64,000 nucleotides of DNA from contig NZ_DF977001.1 in NCBI RefSeq assembly GCF_001485475.2, forward strand, positions 186,001 to 250,000. The letters run 5' to 3'. Each line of letters begins with the position of its first letter. The first letter of the stretch is position 1. This document shows, in pieces, positions 15,079 through 25,504 of this stretch. The position numbers were made by a program, and so were the translations under genes. This DNA comes from Tepidanaerobacter syntrophicus. Its GTDB lineage: Bacteria; Bacillota; Thermosediminibacteria; Thermosediminibacterales; Tepidanaerobacteraceae. The notes beneath the pieces are model-generated. The model worked only from the letters and a program-made list of their open reading frames with translations. It had not been told where the DNA came from and did no database searches.

Positions 15079-16812
15079 TCAGTTTGCATCTTTTGCGACT
15101 TCCCGGACTATATCATAGTTTTTGTCATCAGCAATGACGAATCCGTTAATTACTGAACTCCCCTTCTTGTTGTCTCTGTAATTGATAAAAGCTTTTTTGA
15201 GTTTATCCAAAATCTCTTGATCCATATTTGCTCGGGCGGCTATGCAGTCTTTGGGAATCGGGTCGGTTTTTGCCAAATATACAAGTTTTGTTATATCTAA
15301 ACCTTGACGTTTTGCTTCTTCTATAGCTTCAGAATAAGTAGCTCCTACTTTAACCGAGCCTGAAAGCACTGCTTCAACAACGTTGCTGTGGGTTCCAAGA
15401 AATAATTGCTCTTCTAAATCTCTATCAGGATCTATTCCTGCTTTTTTCAGCAGCATGCGAGGATAAGCATAGCCCGAAGCTGATTTTGGATCTACAAAAG
15501 CCATTCGCTGGCCTTTTATATCTGCCAGATTTTTTATTCCGGAATCAACAGTTGTAATAATATAACCTAGGTAACTCGGCGAACCGTTTACTATAGGCGT
15601 TACAAGCGGAACAATAGGACCTTTGCTTTTTGCATTTACATAAGCGAGCGGCGAAAACCATCCTACATCAATAATGCCATCAATCAAACTATTTGACAGT
15701 GCATCATAATCAGTAGCAACTAAAACATGTGGAATCAGGTTTATATTCTTACACACCATATTAATAACCGGCAGGTACAGCGATTTTATAACTTCCGGAC
15801 TCAGCGCAGGATTTATTCCAAAAATTATTTCGTTTTCTTTTTTAAGGTTAACAGACTCTTTTTGTAATAAGTAAACTTTTTGCACCAACCTTTGAGCTAT
15901 TTCTAAAAGCTCCTGATTGCATTTTTCCTGGTCTCTTATTAAAAATGCTGCTTTTGTCGTAGAATCTGCAGTTTCTGCAGTTTTTTCATAAAGAGCGGCA
16001 AAGATACCAGCCAGGTATTCCGAAACTTTTGCCTGATCTTGTGAAGACTCGAATAATTCGGTATTAAGTTTAGAAATGTCCTCAAATACCCCGACTGCTT
16101 CCCCCATAATCTTTTTGCCAACCTGCATTTTAGCATTTGCATCTTGAAGTCTTTCCGCTCCGTCTCTTGATATTCTGCATGCTTGAATTATGCCTTCATT
16201 AATAAGATCTGCGGTCTCATGTATTTCTTGAGATTTTATTCTACTTTGTTCTGCAAGCTTTCTAATTTCATTTGCAACAACACCAAAACCCCTACCGGCG
16301 TCTCCTGCTCTAGCAGCTTCTATAGCTGCGTTTAATGCCAGCAAATTAGTTTGTTTTGCTATATGAGTTGTAAAGCCTACAAAATCCCTTACTTTTTCTG
16401 TAAGTTCTACAATACCTTCAATTTCGCGGGCAGATTGGTCTATTTGAAAAGTAACATCTGCTAAAACTCTCTCTGCTTCAGCTATAGAAGTATTCCCTTC
16501 TTCTACTTTTTTTAAATAGTCTTTAGAAATTCGGGAAACTGTCAAAGCTGTTTCATTTAACTTAGATGCCAATAAAGATAAACCTCTTAGTTCTTCTGAG
16601 CCGCTAGCTGCATTTGCGCTTATTTCCTGTGAATGGCAAGAAATATCCTCAACCAGTTTAACTAAGCTTTTTACTGTGTCAGAGTTCTTTGCAACTACCC
16701 ATTTTATTTCATGGGCGTCGTAGCCCACTTCTTCACTTAAATGAAGCATTTCGCTTTGATCAGTTGAATAGTTTTGAATATCATTTCCTTTAAATGATTT
16801 TAAGTTTGGCAT
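15079..16812 (-). CDS. Soluble chemoreceptor signalling domain fused to PhnD-like binding domain
   Basis: A 577-residue protein with two parts. Residues ~60-320 form a methyl-accepting chemotaxis coiled coil with the CheA/CheW-contacting tip [16 protein letters not shown] and [18 protein letters not shown] (about 155-190). Residues ~328-577 resemble the periplasmic phosphonate/phosphate-ester binding family (PhnD-type): [57 protein letters not shown] and GAT(Y)SEAI. There is no signal peptide or membrane helix, so the binding domain should be cytoplasmic. It lies 18 bases after the sigma-54 activator gene in the glycerol block. A plausible ligand is a phosphorylated metabolite such as glycerol 3-phosphate, but that is inference. 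ATG with AAAGGAG. Confidence 0.82.
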   Translation of the reverse strand: MPNLKSFKGNDIQNYSTDQSEMLHLSEEVGYDAHEIKWVVAKNSDTVKSLVKLVEDISCHSQEISANAASGSEELRGLSLLASKLNETALTVSRISKDYLKKVEEGNTSIAEAERVLADVTFQIDQSAREIEGIVELTEKVRDFVGFTTHIAKQTNLLALNAAIEAARAGDAGRGFGVVANEIRKLAEQSRIKSQEIHETADLINEGIIQACRISRDGAERLQDANAKMQVGKKIMGEAVGVFEDISKLNTELFESSQDQAKVSEYLAGIFAALYEKTAETADSTTKAAFLIRDQEKCNQELLEIAQRLVQKVYLLQKESVNLKKENEIIFGINPALSPEVIKSLYLPVINMVCKNINLIPHVLVATDYDALSNSLIDGIIDVGWFSPLAYVNAKSKGPIVPLVTPIVNGSPSYLGYIITTVDSGIKNLADIKGQRMAFVDPKSASGYAYPRMLLKKAGIDPDRDLEEQLFLGTHSNVVEAVLSGSVKVGATYSEAIEEAKRQGLDITKLVYLAKTDPIPKDCIAARANMDQEILDKLKKAFINYRDNKKGSSVINGFVIADDKNYDIVREVAKDAN

Positions 16813-16830
16813 TCTAAAACTCCTTTAAAC

Positions 16831-18189
16831 TTACTCTATTATGCCATACCTTCTAGCTTTTGCCGCTACAGTTTTATGAGTAATGCCTAAGGCTTTTCCT
16901 GCAGCATTGAAGCTTTTATATTTGTTTAGTGCGACTTTAATTATTGCCTTTTCGTAATCATCGTAACTTGCCAGCTCACCGTCCGGCTCAAGATTAATTA
17001 GTGGTCGTTTTGTCTCGCTTGTCCTGTTAGTTATGCCTTGCGGTAAATCCGAAATATCAATTACGTCTGTTTCCGCAAGGTTGATAGCGCGCTCAATTAT
17101 ATTCTCAAGTTCTCTTACATTTCCTGGCCAATCATAATTATATAAAGATTCAACAGCTCTTTTTGTTATTGATTTACTTTTCACTCCCAATTTTATGCAC
17201 AATTTCCTAAGAAAATGCTCAACAAGCAGTGGAATATCTTCTTTTCTTTCTCTTAAACTAGGAAGCACTATAGGCACTACATTTAAGCGGTAGTATAAAT
17301 CCTCACGAAAATCCCCAAAACTTACCATTTCTTGTAAATTTCTATGTGTTGCAGCTATTATTCTTACATCTGTTTTTAAAACGCGATTGCCTCCAACTCT
17401 TTCAAATTCACGTTCCTGTAAAACCCTCAGAAGTTTTGACTGTAAATTTTTATCAAGTTCCCCTATTTCATCTAAAAATATAGTGCCGCCATTTGCCAGT
17501 TCGAATTTTCCAATCTTTTGATATATAGCTCCGGTAAAAGCACCTTTTTCGTGGCCAAAAAGCTCACTCTCCATCAGATCGGCTGGAATTCCGGGACAAT
17601 TTACTTTTATAAACGGACCATCGCATCTTTTACTTGCGCAGTGTATCGCCTCTGCTACAAGCTCTTTTCCTGTCCCGCTTTCTCCTTGCAATAGAACTGT
17701 AGAAGAAGTTTTAGCCGCCTTTGCGGCAACTTTTAAAGCCGAAAGTAACCTTTTGCTGCTGCCAATAATATTCTTAAAGGCTCCATCAGCAATCTCGAAA
17801 TCACTATCCCTGTCTAAGTCTTTAGAGCGCAGACGAGGCATTGCCTCTGTTTGGAGGAAATGCCTGTTGAAGACCACTGAATACCCTAAAATTTCACTTT
17901 CGTCTGAAATGGGATTAACTTCAGCTGATATAATTTTACTTTCATCAAAACTTTTATTTTCTCTGACTCGAATTCTGGTAAATGAGCCATTTCCTAGAGT
18001 TACATCGGGAATTACGTCTTGCAGCGGGCTGCCCTCTATTAATTCCTTTTTAAACCCGATTAATTCTTCTGCTACCTTATTGCACAGGGCAATAGTTCCC
18101 TCCTGATCTGTTATAATGATACCTAAGGGCAAGCTGTCAAAAACTTTTTCATTTGTAATTTCTACAAATGATTTACCGTTTTGGCACAC
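16831..18189 (-). CDS. Sigma-54-dependent activator (PAS, AAA+, Fis-type HTH)
   Basis: A 452-residue enhancer-binding protein. A PAS domain (about residues 10-110, [17 protein letters not shown]) is the likely sensor. The AAA+ domain has Walker A GESGTGKE (169-176), the sigma-54-contacting GAFTGA (216-221), Walker B IFLDEIGE (237-244) and arginine-finger region segments [17 protein letters not shown] Fis-type helix-turn-helix sits at the end ([18 protein letters not shown]). All parts needed for open-complex formation with RpoN are intact. The start is GTG with GAGGTG. It is co-oriented with the glycerol genes, whose first gene has a sigma-54 promoter and paired dyads, its probable target. 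Confidence 0.92.
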   Translation of the reverse strand: MCQNGKSFVEITNEKVFDSLPLGIIITDQEGTIALCNKVAEELIGFKKELIEGSPLQDVIPDVTLGNGSFTRIRVRENKSFDESKIISAEVNPISDESEILGYSVVFNRHFLQTEAMPRLRSKDLDRDSDFEIADGAFKNIIGSSKRLLSALKVAAKAAKTSSTVLLQGESGTGKELVAEAIHCASKRCDGPFIKVNCPGIPADLMESELFGHEKGAFTGAIYQKIGKFELANGGTIFLDEIGELDKNLQSKLLRVLQEREFERVGGNRVLKTDVRIIAATHRNLQEMVSFGDFREDLYYRLNVVPIVLPSLRERKEDIPLLVEHFLRKLCIKLGVKSKSITKRAVESLYNYDWPGNVRELENIIERAINLAETDVIDISDLPQGITNRTSETKRPLINLEPDGELASYDDYEKAIIKVALNKYKSFNAAGKALGITHKTVAAKARRYGIIE

Positions 18190-18211
18190 GGCTTTTCACC
18201 TCGGTTTAAAT

Positions 18212-18583
18212 TTACTTTTTTTCGGCATTGCCTGTTGCTACTATATCGATTCCAGTACCTACAACATTGCTTACAACGACATCGCCGATTTTAACAGGCG
18301 GAGACACTGTAACATCTTTCAGCTCTACCATGGCTCTTTTTAACAGCTTTTTAGGAATGGGTTCTTTCGTCTTGACAGGCAGCATCCTGCCATCTGCTAA
18401 TTTTAGTGTGGTGGTAAGCGTTCTTCTAGGATCTAAAACTTCATTTTTTGCATACTCTATACCGCGTTTACATCCATAATTTTTTATACTCTCAATATTG
18501 CCGTCTACTAGTTTCACATCTATTTGGCACCCTTTTGGGCAAATAATGCATGTTACCGTTTTATCGACTTCAACTGATTGCAT
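18212..18583 (-). CDS. DUF1667 small redox-type protein
   Basis: A 123-residue DUF1667 protein. CIICPKGCQI near the N-terminus and GCKRG give a conserved cysteine set suited to a metal or iron-sulfur site. Members are typically the third gene after two flavoproteins annotated as glycerol-3-phosphate dehydrogenase-like, as here. The gene starts three bases after the FAD oxidoreductase ends, so it is probably part of the same electron-transfer complex. ATG with GAGGTG. Its precise role is unknown. Confidence 0.85.
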   Translation of the reverse strand: MQSVEVDKTVTCIICPKGCQIDVKLVDGNIESIKNYGCKRGIEYAKNEVLDPRRTLTTTLKLADGRMLPVKTKEPIPKKLLKRAMVELKDVTVSPPVKIGDVVVSNVVGTGIDIVATGNAEKK

Positions 18584-18586
18584 TAT

Positions 18587-19849
18587 CTACACCTCTTCTC
18601 GAAGAGAAAATTTTAATGTTTTAATGTCTTTACCGGCAAGCTCACTCTTTTTAATCTCAATATTTATCATCTCACTGGGTTTTATATGTTGTAACACTCT
18701 TGCACGAATCAATTCATTATCGGATTCTATAAACAGCCGCGCTTTTTCCATTGGTCTTGTGCTGCGCATAAAAAAGTTTTGTTTTTCACTTAGAATTTTT
18801 TCAGGATTTACAAGCTGTGGCACTACATATCTTATGTCGTCACCGGCTAAAATTGAAATATAGTTTTTATCGGGAATCTTGTCTTTTAAATAGTTTGTAG
18901 CTCCCATGCCTGCAAGCCTTGATTCCATCGTAACAAAATCAACTAAATCGTGAACATGAACCACATTGCCGCATGCAAAAATTCCAGGTATAGAAGTTTC
19001 CATTCTTTGGTTTACCACAGGTCCGCCTGTAACATTGTCAATTTTGATATCAGCCATTTTAGAAAGCTCGTTTTCAGGTATAAGGCCTACGGACAAAAGC
19101 AGTGTGTCGCAGCTTACAAATTTTTCGGTAGACGGGATAGGATTCATATTCTCATCTACTTCTGCAATAGTCACACCTTCGATCCTATCTCTTCCATGAA
19201 TATATGTGACTGTATGGCTTAGGAGCAAAGGAATATCAAAATCATTTAGGCATTGAACGATATTTCTTGTAAGTCCGTTTGAATACGGCATAATTTCTGC
19301 TACACACTTTACTTTTGCTCCTTCTAGCGTAAATCGCCTTGCCATAATAAGCCCTATATCGCCGGAGCCTAAAATAACAACTTCTTTTCCTGGCATATAA
19401 CCTTCAATATTTACAAAACGTTGGGCTGTTCCTGCTGTAAAGATTCCTGCAGGCCGGTATCCCGGAATGTTTATGGCACCTCTTGTCCTTTCTCTGCATC
19501 CCATAGTCAGAATCACTGCATCAGCCCTGATTTGAAGCAGTCCTTTTTTGGGGCTTACCGCAGTTATTGTTTTGTCAGCTCCAAGTTCTATAACCATTGT
19601 ATCGAGCAGGGTTTCAATACCCATTGTTTTAAGTTCTTCAATAAATCTATCAGCATATTCAGGCCCTGTAAGTTCTTCATTAAATACATGGAGTCCAAAA
19701 CCATTGTGAATGCATTGCTGCAGTATTCCTCCAAGCCCTGAATCTCTTTCTATAAGTAAGATATCCTCTGCTCCGCTCTTTTTAGCTTCTATTGCAGCAG
19801 CAAGACCTGCAGGGCCGCCACCGATTACTACAAGTTGCTTATTTAGCAT
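18587..19849 (-). CDS. NAD(P)/FAD-dependent oxidoreductase of the glycerol-3-phosphate dehydrogenase cluster
   Basis: A pyridine-nucleotide-disulfide-type flavoprotein of ~420 residues. The FAD-binding motif VVIGGGPAGLAAAIEA is at the N-terminus, HNGFGLHVF follows, the second dinucleotide fold is VVILGSGDIGLIMARR, and FACGNVVHVHDLVD contains the FAD-contacting Asp. It probably carries electrons from the GlpA-like protein to an acceptor. The reading frame opens with a GTG at 19858, but an ATG three codons later (19849) is better placed behind AAGGCGGTGA. It overlaps the upstream gene by 11 bases. No disulfide CxxxxC redox pair was seen beside the FAD motif. Confidence 0.85.
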   Translation of the reverse strand: MLNKQLVVIGGGPAGLAAAIEAKKSGAEDILLIERDSGLGGILQQCIHNGFGLHVFNEELTGPEYADRFIEELKTMGIETLLDTMVIELGADKTITAVSPKKGLLQIRADAVILTMGCRERTRGAINIPGYRPAGIFTAGTAQRFVNIEGYMPGKEVVILGSGDIGLIMARRFTLEGAKVKCVAEIMPYSNGLTRNIVQCLNDFDIPLLLSHTVTYIHGRDRIEGVTIAEVDENMNPIPSTEKFVSCDTLLLSVGLIPENELSKMADIKIDNVTGGPVVNQRMETSIPGIFACGNVVHVHDLVDFVTMESRLAGMGATNYLKDKIPDKNYISILAGDDIRYVVPQLVNPEKILSEKQNFFMRSTRPMEKARLFIESDNELIRARVLQHIKPSEMINIEIKKSELAGKDIKTLKFSLREEV

Positions 19850-21311
19850 TTTGGTCACCGCCTTCGTCCTTCAAGAATTCCTTTATTCGGCCAATAAGAA
19901 TATTGGACCCGGGACCTTTTTTTGTAACTTCTAAGGGATCTATACCAAGTTCTCGGGTAATTATTTCTACTACTCTAGGCGAGCAAAAACCTCCCTGGCA
20001 TCTTCCCATGCCTGCTCTAGTCCTTCTTTTTACTGCATCAATGCTTTGCGCTCCTATAGGTCTTTTTATTGCATCAATTATTTCTGCTTCGGTAACGGTT
20101 TCGCATCGACAGATTACATGTCCAAAGGCCGGATTTTCTTCAATAAGCTTTTTTCGTTCTTCGTTATCCATTTCTCTGAACCTGAATTTTTTGGGCCTAT
20201 GCGGTATAAAATCCCTTTTTTCTTTTAGCTTAAGGCCTATATCTTGTAAAATGTCTTTTACTTCAAGAGCTATCGCAGGTGCTGATGTAAGCCCCGGTGA
20301 TTGTATACCGCCAACATTGATAAATCCATTAACTTTTTTCGATGCTTCGATTATAAAATCGTTAGTATTAGAAACTGCCCTTAATCCTGCAAAAGATGTT
20401 ATGACATTTCTCATAGGTAAATTTGGGATAAGCTTTTTTCCGCCTGCTACAATTTCTTTTATGCCGTCAGAGTTTACACTTGTATCATATTTATCTCCTA
20501 TATCATGGGAATTTGGTCCTATAAAGATATTACCATCAACCGTAGGGCAAACTAAGATGCCTTTTGATATTTTAGTTGGTGTAGGAAATACGGCCTTTTT
20601 TACTAAACCTCCAAACTGTTTATCGAAAATTAAATACTCGCCTTTGCGAGGAGTTATTGTATATTCTTCGGCTCCTGCCATTTTCGATATTTCATCAGCA
20701 AAAAGTCCCGCGGCATTTACTATATATTTTGTTTCTATATTTCCTTTTGGAGTTTTTATTAAAAAGTGATGATTACCCAATACTTCTATGTCTGTTACAG
20801 GAGAATTGAGCCAAAATTTTACACCATTCTGGCTGGCATTTTCAGCTAGTGCAATAGTAAGCTCATAAGGACAAACAATACCTCCTGTCGGGGCATCAAG
20901 AGCGGCTTTTGCCTCGGGATTCAAATTTGGTTCAAGTGTTAAAAGTTCATCTTTGCCTATTATTCTAAGGGGATTTACTCCATTAATTTTCCCTCTTTCT
21001 AAAAGTTCGCAAAGCACTTGAACTTCTTCATCATTTACGGCAACTACCAATGATCCGTTCATTTTAAACGGTACATCCAGCTCTTTGCATAACTCAGGAT
21101 ATAGCCTATTTCCTATTACATTAAATTTTGCCTTTAGGGTGCCCGGCTCAGCATCGAATCCTGCATGGACTACTGCACTGTTTGCTTTACTTGTGCCGCA
21201 GGCTACATCTTCTTCTTTTTCAACTAATGTAATATCAATATCGTAACGAGCAAGCTCTCGCGCAATAGCACATCCCGTCACTCCTGCTCCGATAATTACT
21301 ATATCTTCCAT
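19839..21311 (-). CDS. glpA: GlpA-type FAD-dependent glycerol-3-phosphate dehydrogenase
   Basis: About 490 residues. The N-terminal FAD motif IVIIGAGVTGCAIARELA and the GTSKANSAVVHAGFDAEPGT loop mark the GlpA/L-2-hydroxyglutarate oxidase group. The C-terminus adds a BFD-like [2Fe-2S] domain with CRCETVTEAEI and GMGRCQGGFC. This is the anaerobic type of glycerol-3-phosphate oxidation to dihydroxyacetone phosphate. I start at the ATG at 21311, which follows AAGGAGG; the frame is open ten codons further, but those lie in the glpK terminator. The gene follows glpK, with a terminator-like hairpin between them. Confidence 0.82.
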   Translation of the reverse strand: MEDIVIIGAGVTGCAIARELARYDIDITLVEKEEDVACGTSKANSAVVHAGFDAEPGTLKAKFNVIGNRLYPELCKELDVPFKMNGSLVVAVNDEEVQVLCELLERGKINGVNPLRIIGKDELLTLEPNLNPEAKAALDAPTGGIVCPYELTIALAENASQNGVKFWLNSPVTDIEVLGNHHFLIKTPKGNIETKYIVNAAGLFADEISKMAGAEEYTITPRKGEYLIFDKQFGGLVKKAVFPTPTKISKGILVCPTVDGNIFIGPNSHDIGDKYDTSVNSDGIKEIVAGGKKLIPNLPMRNVITSFAGLRAVSNTNDFIIEASKKVNGFINVGGIQSPGLTSAPAIALEVKDILQDIGLKLKEKRDFIPHRPKKFRFREMDNEERKKLIEENPAFGHVICRCETVTEAEIIDAIKRPIGAQSIDAVKRRTRAGMGRCQGGFCSPRVVEIITRELGIDPLEVTKKGPGSNILIGRIKEFLKDEGGDQNAK

Positions 21312-21331
21312 TTTTTTCCTCCTTAAAAATG

Positions 21332-21361
21332 AAAAAACCACACCTATAGAAAGGTGTGGTT
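21332..21361 (-). terminator. Terminator or attenuator between glpK and glpA
   Basis: On the minus strand AACCACACCT pairs perfectly with AGGTGTGGTT over a 6-base loop and runs directly into TTTTTT. It lies only 20 bases before the glpA start, in mid-operon. GlpP of Bacillus works by antitermination in the glpD leader, and a glpP gene is upstream here, so partial or GlpP-controlled termination is the natural reading. Confidence 0.8.
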
Positions 21362-21419
21362 CTCCATATTCTCCACCACAGCTAAAATCAAATTTAAATT
21401 CTATTCTATTATATTTTCA

Positions 21420-22925
<1,506 letters not shown>

Positions 22926-23027
22926 TTACCTCCCTATACATATTTTAATTTTATTTGAAATATATGAAAATTTATTATGCACTTTAGAATATATTTGAAT
23001 ATTTTTTAACTGACTAACTATTGCACT

Positions 23028-23366
23028 CTAGACATACAAGCAATAAAGAATAAATCCTCCTAAAATTCCTCCTATAATCGCATTTAAAACCATACTTAGT
23101 CCTTTTCCAACGTCATCGCCTGATAAAGCTGAAGCCACAAACAAGCCTGTCCCTGCTGCCCACGCCATATCAATCCATGCCCCACCTGATTGATAAATCA
23201 AGCCTACTCCATGATTAAGAGTCCATGTTGTACCAACTATAAATCCCGCGGCAAGCCAACCACCAATAGGACCAAAGTTTTCAACCAACTTTCCCCAGAC
23301 CAATCTAATTAAGAACGGAAATATAAAACCGCCAGCTATTGTAGCAATAATTTTAGGAAATGCCAT
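23028..23366 (-). CDS. Small membrane protein, candidate glycerol transporter subunit
   Basis: A 112-residue protein with about four hydrophobic helices: the IIATIAGGFIFPFLI region, GGWLAAGFIVGTTWTLNH, DMAWAAGTGLFVA and IIGGILGGFILYC. It shares helix patterns and the W-G-(K/A)-x-V-E, GGW and (T/F)LNH features with its 121-residue neighbour, so the two are paralogues and probably form a heteromeric complex. This looks like the family NCBI names after Listeria Lin0368, putative glycerol transporter subunits; I recall that name rather than having searched. No GlpF is in the window, so this pair may be the glycerol entry route. Clean AAAGGAGG ribosome binding site. Confidence 0.7.
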   Translation of the reverse strand: MAFPKIIATIAGGFIFPFLIRLVWGKLVENFGPIGGWLAAGFIVGTTWTLNHGVGLIYQSGGAWIDMAWAAGTGLFVASALSGDDVGKGLSMVLNAIIGGILGGFILYCLYV

Positions 23367-23424
23367 TTTGTAACCTCCTTTGTTTTATCCAAATTATTTC
23401 TTATAATTTTTTAGAAGTACAGTT

Positions 23425-23781
23425 CTAAGCTTTATTTTTTTCCGCCCACATTTTTTCAATAGCAACTGCCATGCTCCCTCCAATTATTCCTCCGATAATT
23501 ACGCACGCAAGGGTAGGCAGCGATTCAATCCCTGCTTGTGTTCCTTTAAGAAACACGTCTCTCATTGTTCCTGTGATTCCTATTCCTAGAGCCATGTCAA
23601 CCGCGGCACCTTCATTTGCTATAAGGCCAATATAGTGATTTAAAAACCACATTACTGAAATAATTATAAACCCTGAAAACCACCCTCCGCCAATTCCATA
23701 TGTTTCCACAAAAGCTCCCCAGACTGACATTACGAAAATACCTGCAATTGCGTAACCTAAAATTGAACCTATCTTTTTCAT
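23425..23781 (-). CDS. Small membrane protein, partner subunit of candidate glycerol transporter
   Basis: 118 residues from the ATG at 23781, which has AAAGGGTG six bases ahead; GTG and ATG codons just upstream are worse placed. It has four likely membrane helices: ILGYAIAGIFVMSVWG, GGWFSGFIIISVMWFLNH, VDMALGIGITG and LACVIIGGIIGGSMAVAI. The C-terminus is charged. WGAFVETYG and WFLNHYIGLI correspond to WGKLVENFG and WTLNHGVGLI in the next gene. It lies between a large hairpin after glpP and its paralogue, followed by glpK. Confidence 0.7.
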   Translation of the reverse strand: MKKIGSILGYAIAGIFVMSVWGAFVETYGIGGGWFSGFIIISVMWFLNHYIGLIANEGAAVDMALGIGITGTMRDVFLKGTQAGIESLPTLACVIIGGIIGGSMAVAIEKMWAEKNKA

Positions 23782-23877
23782 TAACATCACCCTTTCTGGT
23801 TTTTATTGGACTTGTTGTAGTAAATTTTATAAAAATGACTTATAAGTAGCTGTTTAATCACCTCCTTATAAACTAAA

Positions 23878-23940
23878 AAGTCCTTCCTAGCTTAGTAATT
23901 AGTACAAAGGTACTGTAATTACTAACCTAGGAAGGACTTT
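23878..23940 (-). terminator. Long near-perfect hairpin between glpP and the transporter pair
   Basis: AAAGTCCTTCCTAG is mirrored by CTAGGAAGGACTTT, and the inner TTAGTAATTA/TAATTACTAA also pairs, giving a stem of about 25-29 pairs with a small loop. On the minus strand it is followed by TTTTTAG. It separates glpP from the genes it should control, so it may be the regulated terminator of this operon. Ribosome-site-like AAGGAGGTGA follows 9 bases later without a clear start codon. Confidence 0.8.
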
Positions 23941-23958
23941 CTCCTATTCTCCAAGTCC

Positions 23959-24534
23959 TTAAAAGGTATAGTCCCAGATATCTTCTTTTGTAACCGATAT
24001 AGCCCAGGCCCCCTCTTTAATAGCAGCTTCAACTTCAGCTGTATTTTCAATCAGTCCTCCAGCTATAACAGGATGTCTTACGGTTCGGCATATCCTTCCG
24101 ATAACTTTAGGTATTACAGCAGGGAGAATTTCTACGGCATCAGGGTTTACGCTTTTAACTGTTTTTTCAGCAGTATCAAGAGCAAGACTATCTAGAACAA
24201 ATATTCGTTGAATAGTAAACAATCCTTCGTTTTTAGCGTAATTTATAAGGTTCGCTCGCGTTGTTATAATTCCGTCCGGCTTTATCTCTTGAGCAATATA
24301 TTTTATTCCCATACTATCTTTGCTGATACCTTCGAGAAGATCTAAATGTAGAAAGACGGTTTTGTTACTTTCTTTTACTCGATCTACGATCTTCTTAATG
24401 TTTAATATATTACCAGTTAGAAGGAATATGCACTTAGGTTTTTTTGATAAAGCTATATTGACTCTTTCGATATCTCTTATGGCCGGTATTACCGGAAAAC
24501 TCTTTAGGTCTTGAATTATCTTTTGATCAGTCAA
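23959..24534 (-). CDS. glpP: Glycerol uptake operon antiterminator GlpP
   Basis: The 191 residues match the GlpP family: FPVIPAIRDIERVNIAL, IFLLTGNILNI, VFLHLDLLEGISKD, DGIITTRANLI, TIQRIFVLDSLAL, VEILPAVIPKVI, and the glycerol-3-phosphate-binding-like PVIAGGLIENTAEVE. In Bacillus GlpP bound to glycerol 3-phosphate prevents termination in leader transcripts and stabilises mRNA. Here it is the first gene of the block, unusually behind a sigma-54 promoter. The start is TTG with AGAGGTGG. It is followed by a very stable hairpin before the transporter genes. Confidence 0.92.
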   Translation of the reverse strand: MTDQKIIQDLKSFPVIPAIRDIERVNIALSKKPKCIFLLTGNILNIKKIVDRVKESNKTVFLHLDLLEGISKDSMGIKYIAQEIKPDGIITTRANLINYAKNEGLFTIQRIFVLDSLALDTAEKTVKSVNPDAVEILPAVIPKVIGRICRTVRHPVIAGGLIENTAEVEAAIKEGAWAISVTKEDIWDYTF

Positions 24535-24606
24535 ATAACCACCTCTGCTTTTTAAGTTTTTTTGAATATTATTTATAGATTATTGAAATTTCCTTATTTA
24601 TATTAT

Positions 24607-24622
24607 TGCAAAAAATATGCCA
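24607..24622 (-). promoter_or_regulatory. Sigma-54 (-24/-12) promoter of glpP
   Basis: On the minus strand TGGCATATTTTTTGCA fits the RpoN consensus TGGCAY-N5-TTGCW exactly, with GG and GC ten bases apart as required. It lies 73 bases before the glpP TTG start. The same operon carries a sigma-54 activator gene, and two dyads lie at activator distance upstream. Confidence 0.82.
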
Positions 24623-24661
24623 ATCATATTTGCTTATGTTTCTTGAGTTTAAGTACTTTTA

Positions 24662-24713
24662 TGTTGGTAAAAAATATCAACTCAACAATATCTCTTGATA
24701 CTTTTTACCAACA
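24662..24713. promoter_or_regulatory. Paired dyads, probable enhancer sites of the sigma-54 activator
   Basis: TTGGTAAAAAATATCAA (24664-24680) and TTGATACTTTTTACCAA (24695-24711) each read TTGRTA-N5-TAYCAA, and together they form a 19-base inverted repeat. Their centres are 31 bases apart, about three helical turns, so two activator dimers could bind one face. They lie roughly 57 and 88 bases upstream of the sigma-54 promoter centre. As RNA the whole could also be a plsY 3' hairpin, but no T-run follows on the minus strand. Confidence 0.65.
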
Positions 24714-24723
24714 GTATTAATTT

Positions 24724-25317
24724 TTACCGCTTTTTTAATACAAGCTTATTTTCTTTACCGGCCATTAATCTTTTAATATTTTCTTTATGTCTGTATATAG
24801 CAATAAGTCCCAAGACAAGCCCTGTCATTATGTAGTTTAGGGGGTAATCAAAAGCTGTGACAAGGATGGGGTATAAAACAGCTGCAGTAACAGAACCCAA
24901 TGAAACATAACGCGATAGGGCAATCACGACTACTCCTATTACAAAAAGGATAAGGGCTACTTTTGGAGTAAGAACTAAAATAGCTCCGAAACTAGTTGCG
25001 ATTCCCTTTCCGCCTTTAAAGCCTAAAAAAATGGACCAATCATGCCCAATCACAACCGCAATGGCAGATAGCAATGCCAAACTTTCGCCGCCAACAAGTT
25101 TTCCTAACAGCACCATAACAAAACCCTTTGCAAAATCTGCTGCAAAAACCATAGCAGCCGGTTTTGGGCCAAGCACTCTTAACACGTTAGTCGAGCCGGG
25201 ATTTCCGCTGCCATATTTTCGTATATCTGTTGAATAAAATTTATTGCAGATCACAGAGGCTGAAGAAACAGAGCCTATTAAATAACTTACAACTATAAAG
25301 ATGATGGTTTTTAGCAT
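24724..25317 (-). CDS. plsY: Glycerol-3-phosphate acyltransferase PlsY
   Basis: A 197-residue membrane protein with several helices and the three PlsY motifs: YLIGSVSSASVIC with GSGNPGSTNVLR, FLGFKGGKGIATSFG, and IYRHKENIKRLMAGKE. It transfers acyl from acyl phosphate to glycerol 3-phosphate, the first step of phospholipid synthesis. It has its own TTGACT/TACATT promoter and lies next to the glycerol operon, whose product supplies its substrate. ATG behind AAGGGTGG. Confidence 0.95.
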   Translation of the reverse strand: MLKTIIFIVVSYLIGSVSSASVICNKFYSTDIRKYGSGNPGSTNVLRVLGPKPAAMVFAADFAKGFVMVLLGKLVGGESLALLSAIAVVIGHDWSIFLGFKGGKGIATSFGAILVLTPKVALILFVIGVVVIALSRYVSLGSVTAAVLYPILVTAFDYPLNYIMTGLVLGLIAIYRHKENIKRLMAGKENKLVLKKR

Positions 25318-25365
25318 AGCTACCCACCCTTCAAAATATTTTTAACAATTTCCAATTCATTTAAT

Positions 25366-25394
25366 AATGTACAGTATTTGGGGCAAAAAGTCAA
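25366..25394 (-). promoter_or_regulatory. Promoter of plsY
   Basis: On the minus strand TTGACT (25389-25394), a 17-base spacer and TACATT (25366-25371), about 50 bases before the plsY start. Confidence 0.65.
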
Positions 25395-25504
25395 ATAGCT
25401 GTTTTTGCTTTTTAATTGCTCTAGGTTTATTTATATACTTCGCAGCTTATATTTGCCTGGTTTGTATATATTAATGAAAAAGATCCTTTAATTGCGCTAA
25501 TGTG

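Noticed and set aside
19792-20769. A 325-codon plus-strand open frame
   Set aside because: It lies antisense to the glpA-type dehydrogenase, has no ribosome binding site and no recognisable family; codon bias of the real gene keeps it open.
23783-23869. A possible leader peptide after AAGGAGGTGATT, ending at the transporter gene start
   Set aside because: The only initiation codon would be a GTG overlapping the Shine-Dalgarno sequence itself, or ATT; the peptide has no support.
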